Source: Prevotellaceae bacterium
Lineage (GTDB): Bacteria > Bacteroidota > Bacteroidia > Bacteroidales > Bacteroidaceae
Length of the DNA: 57,881 nt
Assembly: GCA_029218445.1 (NCBI GenBank)
Contig: JAQXRI010000075.1
Span: 1-57,881 of the forward strand
Direction: 5' to 3'
How positions within the stretch are numbered: position 1 is the first letter of the stretch; every line of letters starts with the position of its first letter. This document shows positions 37,674 to 46,200 of this stretch, one piece after another. The position numbers and the translations under genes were made by a program. Below the pieces are notes generated by a model, which saw only the letters and a list, made by a program, of their open reading frames with translations, did no database searches and had not been told where the DNA came from.

Positions 37674-40600
37674 ATGAAACATCTTTTAATATTTACTGAT
37701 AACATAAAAAACGGAAGCTACATATCCGAAAAGCTAAAAAGCTTTTACCCCGATACTGACTTAACGGAGGCAAACTTAGTGTTTCCGGAAGGAGCGGCGG
37801 GCGAGGCAGGATATTTGCAGCGCTATGGCGGCGACAACTTCAGCAACTTGGAGTATGTGGCTCTCGGCGACGCCAACAACCCCATATACGTGAGGGAGAA
37901 TAAGGGCGACACCAACAGCATTATGAAGTTTGTCGTCAGCGAAATAAAATATGACAAAAAGTTGTTCCGCCCGGGCGAAATGACCATCAAGATGTCCATC
38001 ACGCCCGACAAGGACGCCAACCTCACCAACAAAGACTATATACAATATATTAAAAAGGTGTTTCTCAACGTCGCTGACGGCAAGGCCAATCCTATAACGG
38101 TGAGCGTAGTGGGAGTGGCAGGCTTTAAAGAACAGACTTTCGAAGGTACGACGATAATAGATTACCAACTGGTGAACATTGCCGTAAAGTATCTCGTGTT
38201 CAGCTTCAACCTGTCGTTAGTAGGTACAACACGCTACGTCACCCTTCAGTGCTACAGTCCCGACAAGAAGCTCGAATTGGGCAAATACAGCAAGGTGTAT
38301 TGCGGCATGCAGTTTGCTGAGGAAATAGTGAAGGGCGAGATGACGTCGCGATTCATGTTCGACAAGTCGCAGATAGAATGCAGCGCCAACCGTCTGCGCA
38401 ACCTCAGAATGGGCAACGAGGAATATGCGAAAATAAAGATTTTAAACGACAGTTCAACAGCCGCTGTGGACAGTACACGCGAGCTGGTGCAGCCTTATCT
38501 CGTGCAGTACAACGAGTCGTTCTACGACTTCATCAGGCGTGTGGCTGTGCGTTGCGGCGAGTTTATGTGCTACCGCGACGGCAAGTTCTGCATAGGACTG
38601 CCAAGCAACATAAAACCCAAAAAACTCACGGGCAAGCAGATTTTCATTTATCCTGACGTGACGATAGAGTCAAACATTGCCCTGACTGTTGACAGTTTTG
38701 CAAGCGACTATACAGAATCGGAGAAGTTGATAGATGAAAGAAACAAGGGTAAGAGCAAAGAAGATTTAGATAAGGAACAGAAAGAAAAGGAAAAGAAACT
38801 CTATTATGTGTCTGACTACGTAGATGACGAACAACAGCACATTCTTTGCAAAAAGAACGACTACGTCGATAGTCGCGCATGTTGGTTTTCTGCAATGGTT
38901 TACGACACAGTGTGCAAGATACTGCCTTCAGCAAAGGATCTTACCGACATTGCCTCCACCGGCGCTGCCTTGGCAAAGGATTTGATTTCAAGAGGCTTAT
39001 TCAAACAATCGTCCGAAAAGAATTTCGACACCCTCGAAACTGTTTATCCAGAGGATATGGGCATCCAGCGCAAGGGGTGGGATGATTTAGGCAAAGATAA
39101 AAAAATGGAGGGATACACCATTCTCGACGAGACAAAGAAGAAATTCCTCAACCAGTTCTATTACAACATAGAGCAGGGTGAGCTTGCCGTGGAGCGTGCC
39201 AAGGTCGATATCAACTTCTCAAGCGAAGTGCCCGACCTCGACCTCACAGATGCCATTGACCTCGACGACGGTATAGCCAACTACTACATCGTAAGCCGAA
39301 TGTATGGCAGTTTCATAAATAACAACAACGGCAAGGGCACCCTGAAAAATCATGCCATTGAGGTGGTACCGACCCTCGACGACAAACTAAAGCCCAATGT
39401 GGCTTCTAAGGACAGCGTAGTGGCACTGCCGCCCCACTGCGGCATCCCACACATACTGAAAGCCACGGCACAAGAGGCCGTGGTGGTTGACACTAAAGAC
39501 CCTCTGCAGATAGGACGAGTAAGGGTGAGGTATCTGTGGCAAATGAACAACAAGGTGTTGTCGCCATGGATTCGCGTCCTCGTACCTTTCACTTGCGGAG
39601 GCGGTGGAATGCTGATGACTCCCGCAGCTCAAGACCATGTGATGATAAACTACACTGGCGGCAACATCGAGCGTCCTTATGTCAGCGGCTTCCTCTACAC
39701 TGCGGAGCGCTTCCCAAACAAGGGAGTGGCCGCAGCCGACAAGCGAATCGACTACAAATACACTCCACGAGCCATAACGTCAGGCAACGGACACTCTATA
39801 ACATTCAATGACGACACACCCAAGTCATTCATGAATTTCCTTATTCCACCGTTGGCGGCATCATGGAATATCGTATCGACTATTGATAAAGGAATAAAAG
39901 ACAAGACACTTGAAAATCTAAAGGAAGAATGCGATAAGGCTGAAGAGGCATATCACGAAAAAGCAAATGAACAGAATCTGCAAAGCTGGAAGACAGCAAA
40001 AGAAAAATATAACAACGAAAAAAAGAACAGCAAATATATTAAAAAGTGGGAGGATGTGACCGCATGCCCACTCAATGGTGGTATAATATTAAAAGATGTC
40101 AACGGATTCTACGAGATAAACATGTCGGCTTCTAAGCGCAACATCAGCATAAAGAGCCCAGTGGGCGACATAAAGATGAATGCGTTTACGGGCATCAGCA
40201 TAAGTGCGCCCAACGGCGACATCAACATCACGGGAAAGAACGTGAACATTAAGGCGGGCAACAACGTCAGCATAACCAGCGGAACCAACATCAAGAAAGA
40301 CAACTCGAAAGACTATCTTGGCACTTGGACAACATTGGGCATAAAGCAATTTGTAACGCAATCAACAAGCCTTTTAGTCGAGGCTGTGAAAGCTGCATCA
40401 CCAGCGGCAAAAGGTGTTTGGGACGAGATGAAGAACTTCACCGACTTGTCGTTCATCCGGAGTTGCTGGGAAATAATCATGCGCCCTGTTGAAGGTACAC
40501 TGACATTACAGTCGAAACGCAACGTTCTCGTAATGGCTGGTGTAGGAAAGGCATGGGTGCCAACGTCACTGTTGTCAAAGGCAGGAACATCTCTGGAATC

Positions 40601-41756
40601 AAAAAAGCCAAGCAAATGGATTCCTTCTTTACCTACAACAAAAGTAACTGGAGAAGAAGCAAGCCAAAATCTTGACGATCAAGGTTTTGCCATCATTTCG
40701 CTGTTAAGATATACCAAGCAGGAAGTAAAGGCTTTTTACAAGAATTTCAAAAAAGATTTGGAAGAAGTTAAAACAAAATATGAGAAAATTGCACCGCATT
40801 TAAGCTCTATACCAAATTGGGCTTTCTTGGATAGTTTCAAAAAAATAATAGACATTACTAAACAAGAATCAATATTAGAGGCTGCTTGGAACAACAAGGA
40901 GGTAGGAAACTATGAGAAAGTATTGAATGTAAAAGAACTCAAATCAAAAAACAATGATAAAAAGTTAATAAGAAACGCAAAAGAATTTGCAGATACTTAC
41001 AAGCAAATAAAAGAAACAGTACAGAGATTCAAGAGCACATATTGTGACGGGGACGATACTCTGTTCAAGAACCTCGAAAAACACTGGAAGAGGGAGGCTT
41101 ATAGTGGGAAGGATGATTATGGTAAAGATAAGTTCATTCCGCCAGCAGCTGGCTTGGTTTCAAACAAAAAAATCATGGGCTTTGAAATAAAAAGTTATGA
41201 TGACTTTAAGGCACAGGTGGTAAATCCTGCCAATTTCACTGGTGATAATGAAATCAAGACCATGAAAGTATGCATCTTTAATGTGCTGAACGGCTTCAAG
41301 GAAGCAAAATTCTTTGTTTTTGACCCTAACAGCAAGACGGGAGATGCTCTCATTAATGGTAACTATGCCGATTGGCAGGCGATGGTCAATGGAATAACAA
41401 AATATGAAAAGTCTGATGACGAGAAAGAAGCAGATGAATCGAAGAAGAAAAGGAAAGAATGGCTGGCAGCCACTTTAGGACCTGTTCTTTCTGACTTTGG
41501 AATTGAGTTTAAAGGCGACTCTTGGAGCATTCCATCAATAAATGGACTTATCAACAGGAAAGGCGCTGCAGGACCTCGAGCATTTTGCGAATATGAAGGT
41601 GCCGGCAGCATTCTAATGTCGAGCGACAAGGGTTTCACCCAAAAAATCGGCGGTAAAGGAAATGGCATTGAGACACTGTGTAATCCTGACCTTGACGCAG
41701 TAAAAACATATCTGAATAAGGTGTTCGACGATGTGGAGCCTTTGGTAATAACATAA
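37674..41756 (+). CDS. vgrG: T6SS spike protein VgrG (TssI), very long form
   Basis: 1360-residue spike protein. The ATG at 37674 is chosen because a TTG-initiated longer reading would overlap tssD. The N-terminal gp27-like part includes YDKKLFRPGEMTIKM and LVQYNESFYDFIRRVAVRCGEFMCY. A gp5-like OB fold lies at about 600-680 (DPLQIGRVRVRYLW, PYVSGFLY). A triple-stranded beta-helix segment lies at about 805-880 (ISIKSPVGD, ISISAPNGDINITG, AGNNVSITSG). Beyond about residue 990 is a ~370-residue extension rich in Lys/Glu helices, ending in a cysteine-bearing globular part; it may be an effector or an effector-carrier domain. Internal A/T-rich stretches suggest a mosaic. It is a paralog of the second VgrG. 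Confidence 0.9.
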   Translation: MKHLLIFTDNIKNGSYISEKLKSFYPDTDLTEANLVFPEGAAGEAGYLQRYGGDNFSNLEYVALGDANNPIYVRENKGDTNSIMKFVVSEIKYDKKLFRPGEMTIKMSITPDKDANLTNKDYIQYIKKVFLNVADGKANPITVSVVGVAGFKEQTFEGTTIIDYQLVNIAVKYLVFSFNLSLVGTTRYVTLQCYSPDKKLELGKYSKVYCGMQFAEEIVKGEMTSRFMFDKSQIECSANRLRNLRMGNEEYAKIKILNDSSTAAVDSTRELVQPYLVQYNESFYDFIRRVAVRCGEFMCYRDGKFCIGLPSNIKPKKLTGKQIFIYPDVTIESNIALTVDSFASDYTESEKLIDERNKGKSKEDLDKEQKEKEKKLYYVSDYVDDEQQHILCKKNDYVDSRACWFSAMVYDTVCKILPSAKDLTDIASTGAALAKDLISRGLFKQSSEKNFDTLETVYPEDMGIQRKGWDDLGKDKKMEGYTILDETKKKFLNQFYYNIEQGELAVERAKVDINFSSEVPDLDLTDAIDLDDGIANYYIVSRMYGSFINNNNGKGTLKNHAIEVVPTLDDKLKPNVASKDSVVALPPHCGIPHILKATAQEAVVVDTKDPLQIGRVRVRYLWQMNNKVLSPWIRVLVPFTCGGGGMLMTPAAQDHVMINYTGGNIERPYVSGFLYTAERFPNKGVAAADKRIDYKYTPRAITSGNGHSITFNDDTPKSFMNFLIPPLAASWNIVSTIDKGIKDKTLENLKEECDKAEEAYHEKANEQNLQSWKTAKEKYNNEKKNSKYIKKWEDVTACPLNGGIILKDVNGFYEINMSASKRNISIKSPVGDIKMNAFTGISISAPNGDINITGKNVNIKAGNNVSITSGTNIKKDNSKDYLGTWTTLGIKQFVTQSTSLLVEAVKAASPAAKGVWDEMKNFTDLSFIRSCWEIIMRPVEGTLTLQSKRNVLVMAGVGKAWVPTSLLSKAGTSLESKKPSKWIPSLPTTKVTGEEASQNLDDQGFAIISLLRYTKQEVKAFYKNFKKDLEEVKTKYEKIAPHLSSIPNWAFLDSFKKIIDITKQESILEAAWNNKEVGNYEKVLNVKELKSKNNDKKLIRNAKEFADTYKQIKETVQRFKSTYCDGDDTLFKNLEKHWKREAYSGKDDYGKDKFIPPAAGLVSNKKIMGFEIKSYDDFKAQVVNPANFTGDNEIKTMKVCIFNVLNGFKEAKFFVFDPNSKTGDALINGNYADWQAMVNGITKYEKSDDEKEADESKKKRKEWLAATLGPVLSDFGIEFKGDSWSIPSINGLINRKGAAGPRAFCEYEGAGSILMSSDKGFTQKIGGKGNGIETLCNPDLDAVKTYLNKVFDDVEPLVIT

Positions 41757-41780
41757 CGAATAGTGAAGGAGTAACGATAT

Positions 41781-43586
41781 ATGGAATATATTTTAGACGT
41801 ATTGAAAGCCGCTCTCGACGACTACAACTCGAAAATGGAAGGCGAGCTGGAAGAGCTGCACAAGTGCAAGCGCGAGGTGCAGGAACTGAAAAACCAGATT
41901 GCCGAAATCTCCGAGAGCATAAAATATGTGCGCGACGACAACATGCTCGTCATCTCTGCGCCGAAGATTTTGATTGGCAACGTTGACCCCAACGGTGTGC
42001 TATTTCCCGGCGGTTCGGACGTGACACTGCGCGCTACAAACATTTCGCTCGAAGGCGTGGGCACTGACGAGGAAAAAGGCGGCACAATAAGACAACGGGC
42101 AGCAAGCATCAGTTCCATTGCCGTTGACCCCGGCATCGACGGAAGGGAAAGCGTTCTGCTCGACTCGTCGAGCATCGTGTTCCAGGCAAAGGGCATCACG
42201 CTGCAGAGCGAAGACAGCAAGGGCGTGTTTGTGGAGCCAGCTCCCGTAGGCAACGGACTGACACTCAACTCCGACACAAACATCAACATTCACGCCACTC
42301 CGTCAAACAAGACGAAGAAGGACAAGATAGACGCCATAAAGGCTGAACTGACCAATGCCGGCTCTGCCATAAAGGGCAGCGTGGACAAATACAAGAGCAA
42401 CGTCAATGATATGTTTGAGAAGATTACAAACATTCTTGAAGAGAGCTACGAATTGTATGACTCGGAAGAGTCGGCACGCACCAACCACATGGAAATACGC
42501 GAGCTGCAAGAGACAATACAGGGAACAATCACTGCCTTGGTCAATTCGCTCAACCACTACATCGCCTCGATGGCCAACTATGCAGAGGTGAAAAGGCGCG
42601 AAAAGGCTCTTGACGACATCAAGACGGAACTCGACAACAATTCTTCAGCCTTTGAGGAAGACTCCGACGAGGCTGTAAACTCGTCAATATCACTCGTGGC
42701 GGAGGCGGTGGACATTACCGCAAGGGACGGCGACGGCAACCTGCGCACCAACGAGGAGGCGGGAATGTCGATACACATGCCGGCACTGAGGTTCAACGCC
42801 GTAAAGGACGACAACTCACTGCTCGAAAAGGGACTGCTGCAGGTGAACGCTCAAACCATGGAGCTTTCGACGGCTGACTACACCGTAAACCCCGACGACT
42901 TGAAGAACGGCGACAGGCCGGCAAAGGGCGACGTGACGATAACCACCAAGACCTTCTCAGTGCAGGCCATCGACAACGAGCTGAAAGACGAAAAGATAGA
43001 AGAGAAGGCGCTGACAGCCGAAGGCAAAATAGTGTTCCGCGCAGAAACCATAGGCATGGACTCTACCGACACCGAGGGCAACGCGTCGGGCAGCATCTCA
43101 ATGAACGCCAAGAACATCAGGGCGGCTTCAATAAACGTTGACAAGGAGAAGCGCACCGACAAGGAACTGGCCAAGGACAGCCAAATGGTGCTTTTGTCCG
43201 ACAAGATGTTTGTGGGAAAGACCGACAAGGACAACACGAGCCAACTGGTGCAGGTGGGCTCCGACAAGGTGGCCGTGTTTGCCACCACCACGGCCGAAAT
43301 GCAGCAAGGCGAGGCAAAGGCCGTAGTGACACTCGACGGAAGCAACGTGACCATAGGAGGCGACAAGGTGGCTACAAAGGGAGACACCACCATTGGCGGA
43401 AAGGCCACCATAAAGGGCGAGACGACAGGACCAAAGGCGAAGTTCGACAATCTCGAAGCCGGCTCGGCGTTCAAGTCGCCTAACATCTCCGACGGAATGG
43501 GAGCCGGAGGAGGCGGCTCGGCAGAGAAGCCCGAGGCAAAGCTGAAGGAAGAGGAAGTGAAGAAAAACGATGGCGGAAACGCATAA
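41781..43586 (+). CDS. Beta-rich spike-associated protein, unknown family
   Basis: 601 residues, not a family I can name. A coiled coil lies at about residues 15-50 (EELHKCKREVQELKNQIAEI). It is followed by alternating-hydrophobic beta repeats (ISAPKILIGNVDPNG, VTLRATNISLEG, IVFQAKGITLQSED) like those of VgrG beta-helices. A helical section spans about 175-300. A second long beta-repeat section runs to about 560 (VDITARDGDG, VTITTKTFSVQA, IRAASINVD, VVTLDGSNVTIGGDK, ATIKGETTGPKAKF). It ends with GAGGGGS and a charged tail. It is probably a trimeric fibre or sleeve around the spike, or an adaptor for cargo. It lies 24 bp after vgrG and is cotranscribed. Confidence 0.75.
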   Translation: MEYILDVLKAALDDYNSKMEGELEELHKCKREVQELKNQIAEISESIKYVRDDNMLVISAPKILIGNVDPNGVLFPGGSDVTLRATNISLEGVGTDEEKGGTIRQRAASISSIAVDPGIDGRESVLLDSSSIVFQAKGITLQSEDSKGVFVEPAPVGNGLTLNSDTNINIHATPSNKTKKDKIDAIKAELTNAGSAIKGSVDKYKSNVNDMFEKITNILEESYELYDSEESARTNHMEIRELQETIQGTITALVNSLNHYIASMANYAEVKRREKALDDIKTELDNNSSAFEEDSDEAVNSSISLVAEAVDITARDGDGNLRTNEEAGMSIHMPALRFNAVKDDNSLLEKGLLQVNAQTMELSTADYTVNPDDLKNGDRPAKGDVTITTKTFSVQAIDNELKDEKIEEKALTAEGKIVFRAETIGMDSTDTEGNASGSISMNAKNIRAASINVDKEKRTDKELAKDSQMVLLSDKMFVGKTDKDNTSQLVQVGSDKVAVFATTTAEMQQGEAKAVVTLDGSNVTIGGDKVATKGDTTIGGKATIKGETTGPKAKFDNLEAGSAFKSPNISDGMGAGGGGSAEKPEAKLKEEEVKKNDGGNA

Positions 43587-43608
43587 AAAATAGAAAGGAA
43601 CACGACTG

Positions 43609-44310
43609 ATGAAAATAAAAATATCAAACGTACTGATCGAGACGCAGGAACGACTGTTGGGCTTTGTCACCGAGATGTCGTACGGCTACGCACAGCTGTG
43701 CGTCAAGGCCGACCCGTCGTCGTTGTTGGGCTTTGAGGAGACAGTGGATGGAAAGACATGCAAGATGGAGGAATTGGCGAGGGTGTTGGTACACGACGAG
43801 GAAGGCGACGACGACAAGATAGACCTTTACCCCATTGAGATAGGCTACATTCAGACGCTTATAACCGGAATGATGAAGGTTCATCCCGAGTTTAAGATAA
43901 CGATGGAGAAATATGAAGAGGCGGAGGAGGACGACGAAAGCCCCGAACTGAAATTCATTAGGCTCACCATGCCAAAGGTGAACAAGGAACGCCGCGATTT
44001 CATGTTGACGGCAATTGACGCTCTTGACACCTACTGTAAGGGCCGCCTTGAGAAAATGAGGGTGAAATACAGTGCCCAGCTGACAAAAGTGTGCCTCGGC
44101 GAGAAGCCGGAGGCTGTTGACGAGGCTAAAAACGTGATGGACGCGCTGATGAAAAAATACGGCGACATGCGTGAGCAATTGACCACCAAGAAGAAGGAGG
44201 AAGTGGAAAACGCCTATCAGCGCTACCTGCAGGAAGAAGCACAGAAGGAAGGCATCAACCGCGACGCCGACGGCAATCCTATAGGTTCAACCCTGAAAAT
44301 GGAAGAATAG
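43609..44310 (+). CDS. T6SS-cluster protein of unknown function, helical C-terminus
   Basis: 233 residues, soluble and acidic, no signal peptide. The N-terminal half is mixed alpha/beta (MKIKISNVLIETQERLLGFV). The C-terminal half is helical: IRLTMPKVNKERRDFMLTAIDAL, then LEKMRVKYSAQLTKV, then MKKYGDMREQLTTKKKEEVENAY. This order recalls the end of ribosome recycling factor (leucine/proline segment, TEERR-like turn, two long helices), but the likeness is weak. It lies 22 bp after the beta-rich spike gene and 21 bp before the E1-like gene, so it may be a spike chaperone or a partner of the conjugation enzymes. Function unassigned. Confidence 0.7.
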   Translation: MKIKISNVLIETQERLLGFVTEMSYGYAQLCVKADPSSLLGFEETVDGKTCKMEELARVLVHDEEGDDDKIDLYPIEIGYIQTLITGMMKVHPEFKITMEKYEEAEEDDESPELKFIRLTMPKVNKERRDFMLTAIDALDTYCKGRLEKMRVKYSAQLTKVCLGEKPEAVDEAKNVMDALMKKYGDMREQLTTKKKEEVENAYQRYLQEEAQKEGINRDADGNPIGSTLKMEE

Positions 44311-44331
44311 CCTCACACCGGAAGCAACCTG

Positions 44332-45405
44332 ATGGACATTGACTACGACAAGTTGCGCCATGCAACAGTGATGGTGATAGGATGCGGGGCATTGGGCAAC
44401 GAAGTGCTGAAAAACCTTGTGCTCATGGGCATAGGCCGTCTGACGATAGTTGACTTCGACTATGTGGAGCAAGGCAACCTCACACGCTCTATACTGTTCA
44501 GAAAGAGCGACGTGGGAAAGCGAAAGGTGGATGCCGCGGCAAGCGGAATGAAGGACATCAACCCCGATGTGGAGGTGAACGCCGTGTTTGGCGACGTGGC
44601 CTACGACGTTGGCCTCGGACTGTTCAGAGAGGCCGACGTAGTGGTGGGATGCGTCGATAGCCGTTGGGCAAGATACTGCATACAGCGCCTCGCGCTCAGG
44701 GCGGGCAAGACGTGGATTGACGGCGGAATAATAGAACTGGAAGGCACCGCACGCGTGTTTGAGCCAGGCCACAACTGCTACGCCTGCAGCCTTGGAACAG
44801 TGGGCATCGACGAACTGCGCCGCCGAATGCCCTGTTCGGGAGTAATCAGACGGAAGGAGCAGGCGGGACATGCGCCCACGACTCCCATAATAGCCAGCAT
44901 CATTGGAGCAGTGCAGGCGCAGGAGGCAGTGAAGGTGGCGGCAGGCATGAAGGCCGCACAAAGGATGCTGTACTACGAAGGCGAGCATCTGACGGCACGC
45001 ATAATTGACCACCGGGCATGGGACGACGACTGTCCGCTGCACGAGACGTGGCAACCCATTGAGACAATCGAGGGCATCAGCCTCGACACCACGGTGGAAG
45101 AAGTGCTGAAACATGGCGACATGCTGCTCAACGAGCCTTACGTTGACTACATAACCGACCGCGCCACCGACGAAAAGACGATGGTGATGTGCGCCGCCCA
45201 CCTCGTAGAGGACTTTGTGGAGCGGCATGAAAAGCTGAGATACAAGCCCTTGGGCGACTTCTATCAGCACGAATATACAACCATCGACACGGCGTTTCCC
45301 TACAAACGTCTGACACTGCGCTCGCTCGGCCTGCCTGAGCACGACGTAATCAGATTGTGCAAGGGCGACGCATTGCGATATGTTGAAATAATTAACACCT
45401 ATTAA
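44332..45405 (+). CDS. ThiF/E1-like ubiquitin-activating-type enzyme
   Basis: 357-residue adenylyltransferase of the ThiF/MoeB/E1 family, which activates the C-terminal glycine of ubiquitin-like proteins with ATP. Visible motifs are VMVIGCGALGNEVLKNLVLMG (GxGxxG), LTIVDFDYVEQGNLTRSILF (Asp and Arg of the ATP site), DVGKRK, and VVVGCVDSRWARYCIQRLA. HNCYACSLG and MPCSGVIRRKEQAGHAPTTPI give a CxxC metal-site half and a candidate catalytic cysteine. After about residue 240 comes a C-terminal domain closing with LTLRSLGLPEHDVIRLCKGDALRYVEI, which looks like a beta-grasp or ubiquitin-fold domain. It lies inside the T6SS operon, 12 bp before the tssG-like gene. Confidence 0.9.
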   Translation: MDIDYDKLRHATVMVIGCGALGNEVLKNLVLMGIGRLTIVDFDYVEQGNLTRSILFRKSDVGKRKVDAAASGMKDINPDVEVNAVFGDVAYDVGLGLFREADVVVGCVDSRWARYCIQRLALRAGKTWIDGGIIELEGTARVFEPGHNCYACSLGTVGIDELRRRMPCSGVIRRKEQAGHAPTTPIIASIIGAVQAQEAVKVAAGMKAAQRMLYYEGEHLTARIIDHRAWDDDCPLHETWQPIETIEGISLDTTVEEVLKHGDMLLNEPYVDYITDRATDEKTMVMCAAHLVEDFVERHEKLRYKPLGDFYQHEYTTIDTAFPYKRLTLRSLGLPEHDVIRLCKGDALRYVEIINTY

Positions 45406-45417
45406 ATAACATAATAT

Positions 45418-46200
45418 ATGAACAAAGAGGTAAGTGCAGAAATGCTGCTCGGGCATCTTTTCCCAGAGTATGAGCTGCTGTGGACGGTGCGCAGCCGCGG
45501 AACCTTCTACCGCAACTACTCCGCCGATGTAATGGACATCGACGAAGACGAGCTGACCATCGACATCGCCCGCGACGGCATACTGAAACTGCTGCCTCCA
45601 GCTTTGCTCACGGGCGACTTTGAGCTGACAAAGAACAATGCCGAAGGACAAAAGCACCGCAAGGACTTCAAGGCGCGGTATGACGAAATGAAGCGACGGC
45701 TGCACTTGCTCGAAGAGGCCTTCCTGCCCATCGACACCTTCAACTTCAGGAAAAACCTCGCCACCGAGCGATACATTGAGGAAATACTGGAGATAAAGGT
45801 GGAGCATGTGCTGAAGCAATATTTCAACTTCGACATCTCAAAAGAAAACGACCCGCTCGTGAAAAAAGCCGCCCTGCTGCTGCCCTTTGTGACCAATAGA
45901 AGGGGCGACATACGATTCATAAAGCGACTGATAGAGAACATTGCCGACAGAAAGGTGAAAATAAGGAAATCGGCCTACAGCGACACCGACAACTCGCTCT
46001 ACTGGATGCAGAAAATTGACTTCGACATCGTCGTTGACAACCTCAACGAGGAAACCTACAGGGACGAGGAGAAAAGACTCGAAGGGCTGCTGCAGTTCAT
46101 AGGCAACTACCTCGTGCCTATCGACATCTTCTGCAGTTTCAACATCGTTGGCAAAAATACTGACGTTAAACTTCTAAACTATAATACGAATGTTCTATAA
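45418..46200 (+). CDS. tssG: Probable T6SS baseplate subunit TssG-like
   Basis: 260-residue soluble protein without a motif I can name for certain. The call rests on context. It directly precedes tssK (with an 11-nt overlap) and lies in the same block as tssE and tssF, where TssG is expected. In baseplates, one TssG pairs with two TssF to form the wedge core. Its middle section, AALLLPFVTNRRGDIRFIKRLIENIADRKVKIRK, resembles the central region of gpI/TssG-like wedge proteins in general shape. The N-terminus (LLGHLFPEYELLWTVRSRGTFYRNYS) is unlike Proteobacterial TssG. Confidence is moderate. Confidence 0.5.
   Translation: MNKEVSAEMLLGHLFPEYELLWTVRSRGTFYRNYSADVMDIDEDELTIDIARDGILKLLPPALLTGDFELTKNNAEGQKHRKDFKARYDEMKRRLHLLEEAFLPIDTFNFRKNLATERYIEEILEIKVEHVLKQYFNFDISKENDPLVKKAALLLPFVTNRRGDIRFIKRLIENIADRKVKIRKSAYSDTDNSLYWMQKIDFDIVVDNLNEETYRDEEKRLEGLLQFIGNYLVPIDIFCSFNIVGKNTDVKLLNYNTNVL

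Noticed and set aside
44287..45819. A 510-codon open frame on the minus strand opposite the E1-like and tssG-like genes
   Set aside because: It mirrors the codon positions of the plus-strand genes, has a Val/His/Leu-rich composition typical of antisense shadows, and shows no motif. The plus-strand protein has clear ThiF motifs.
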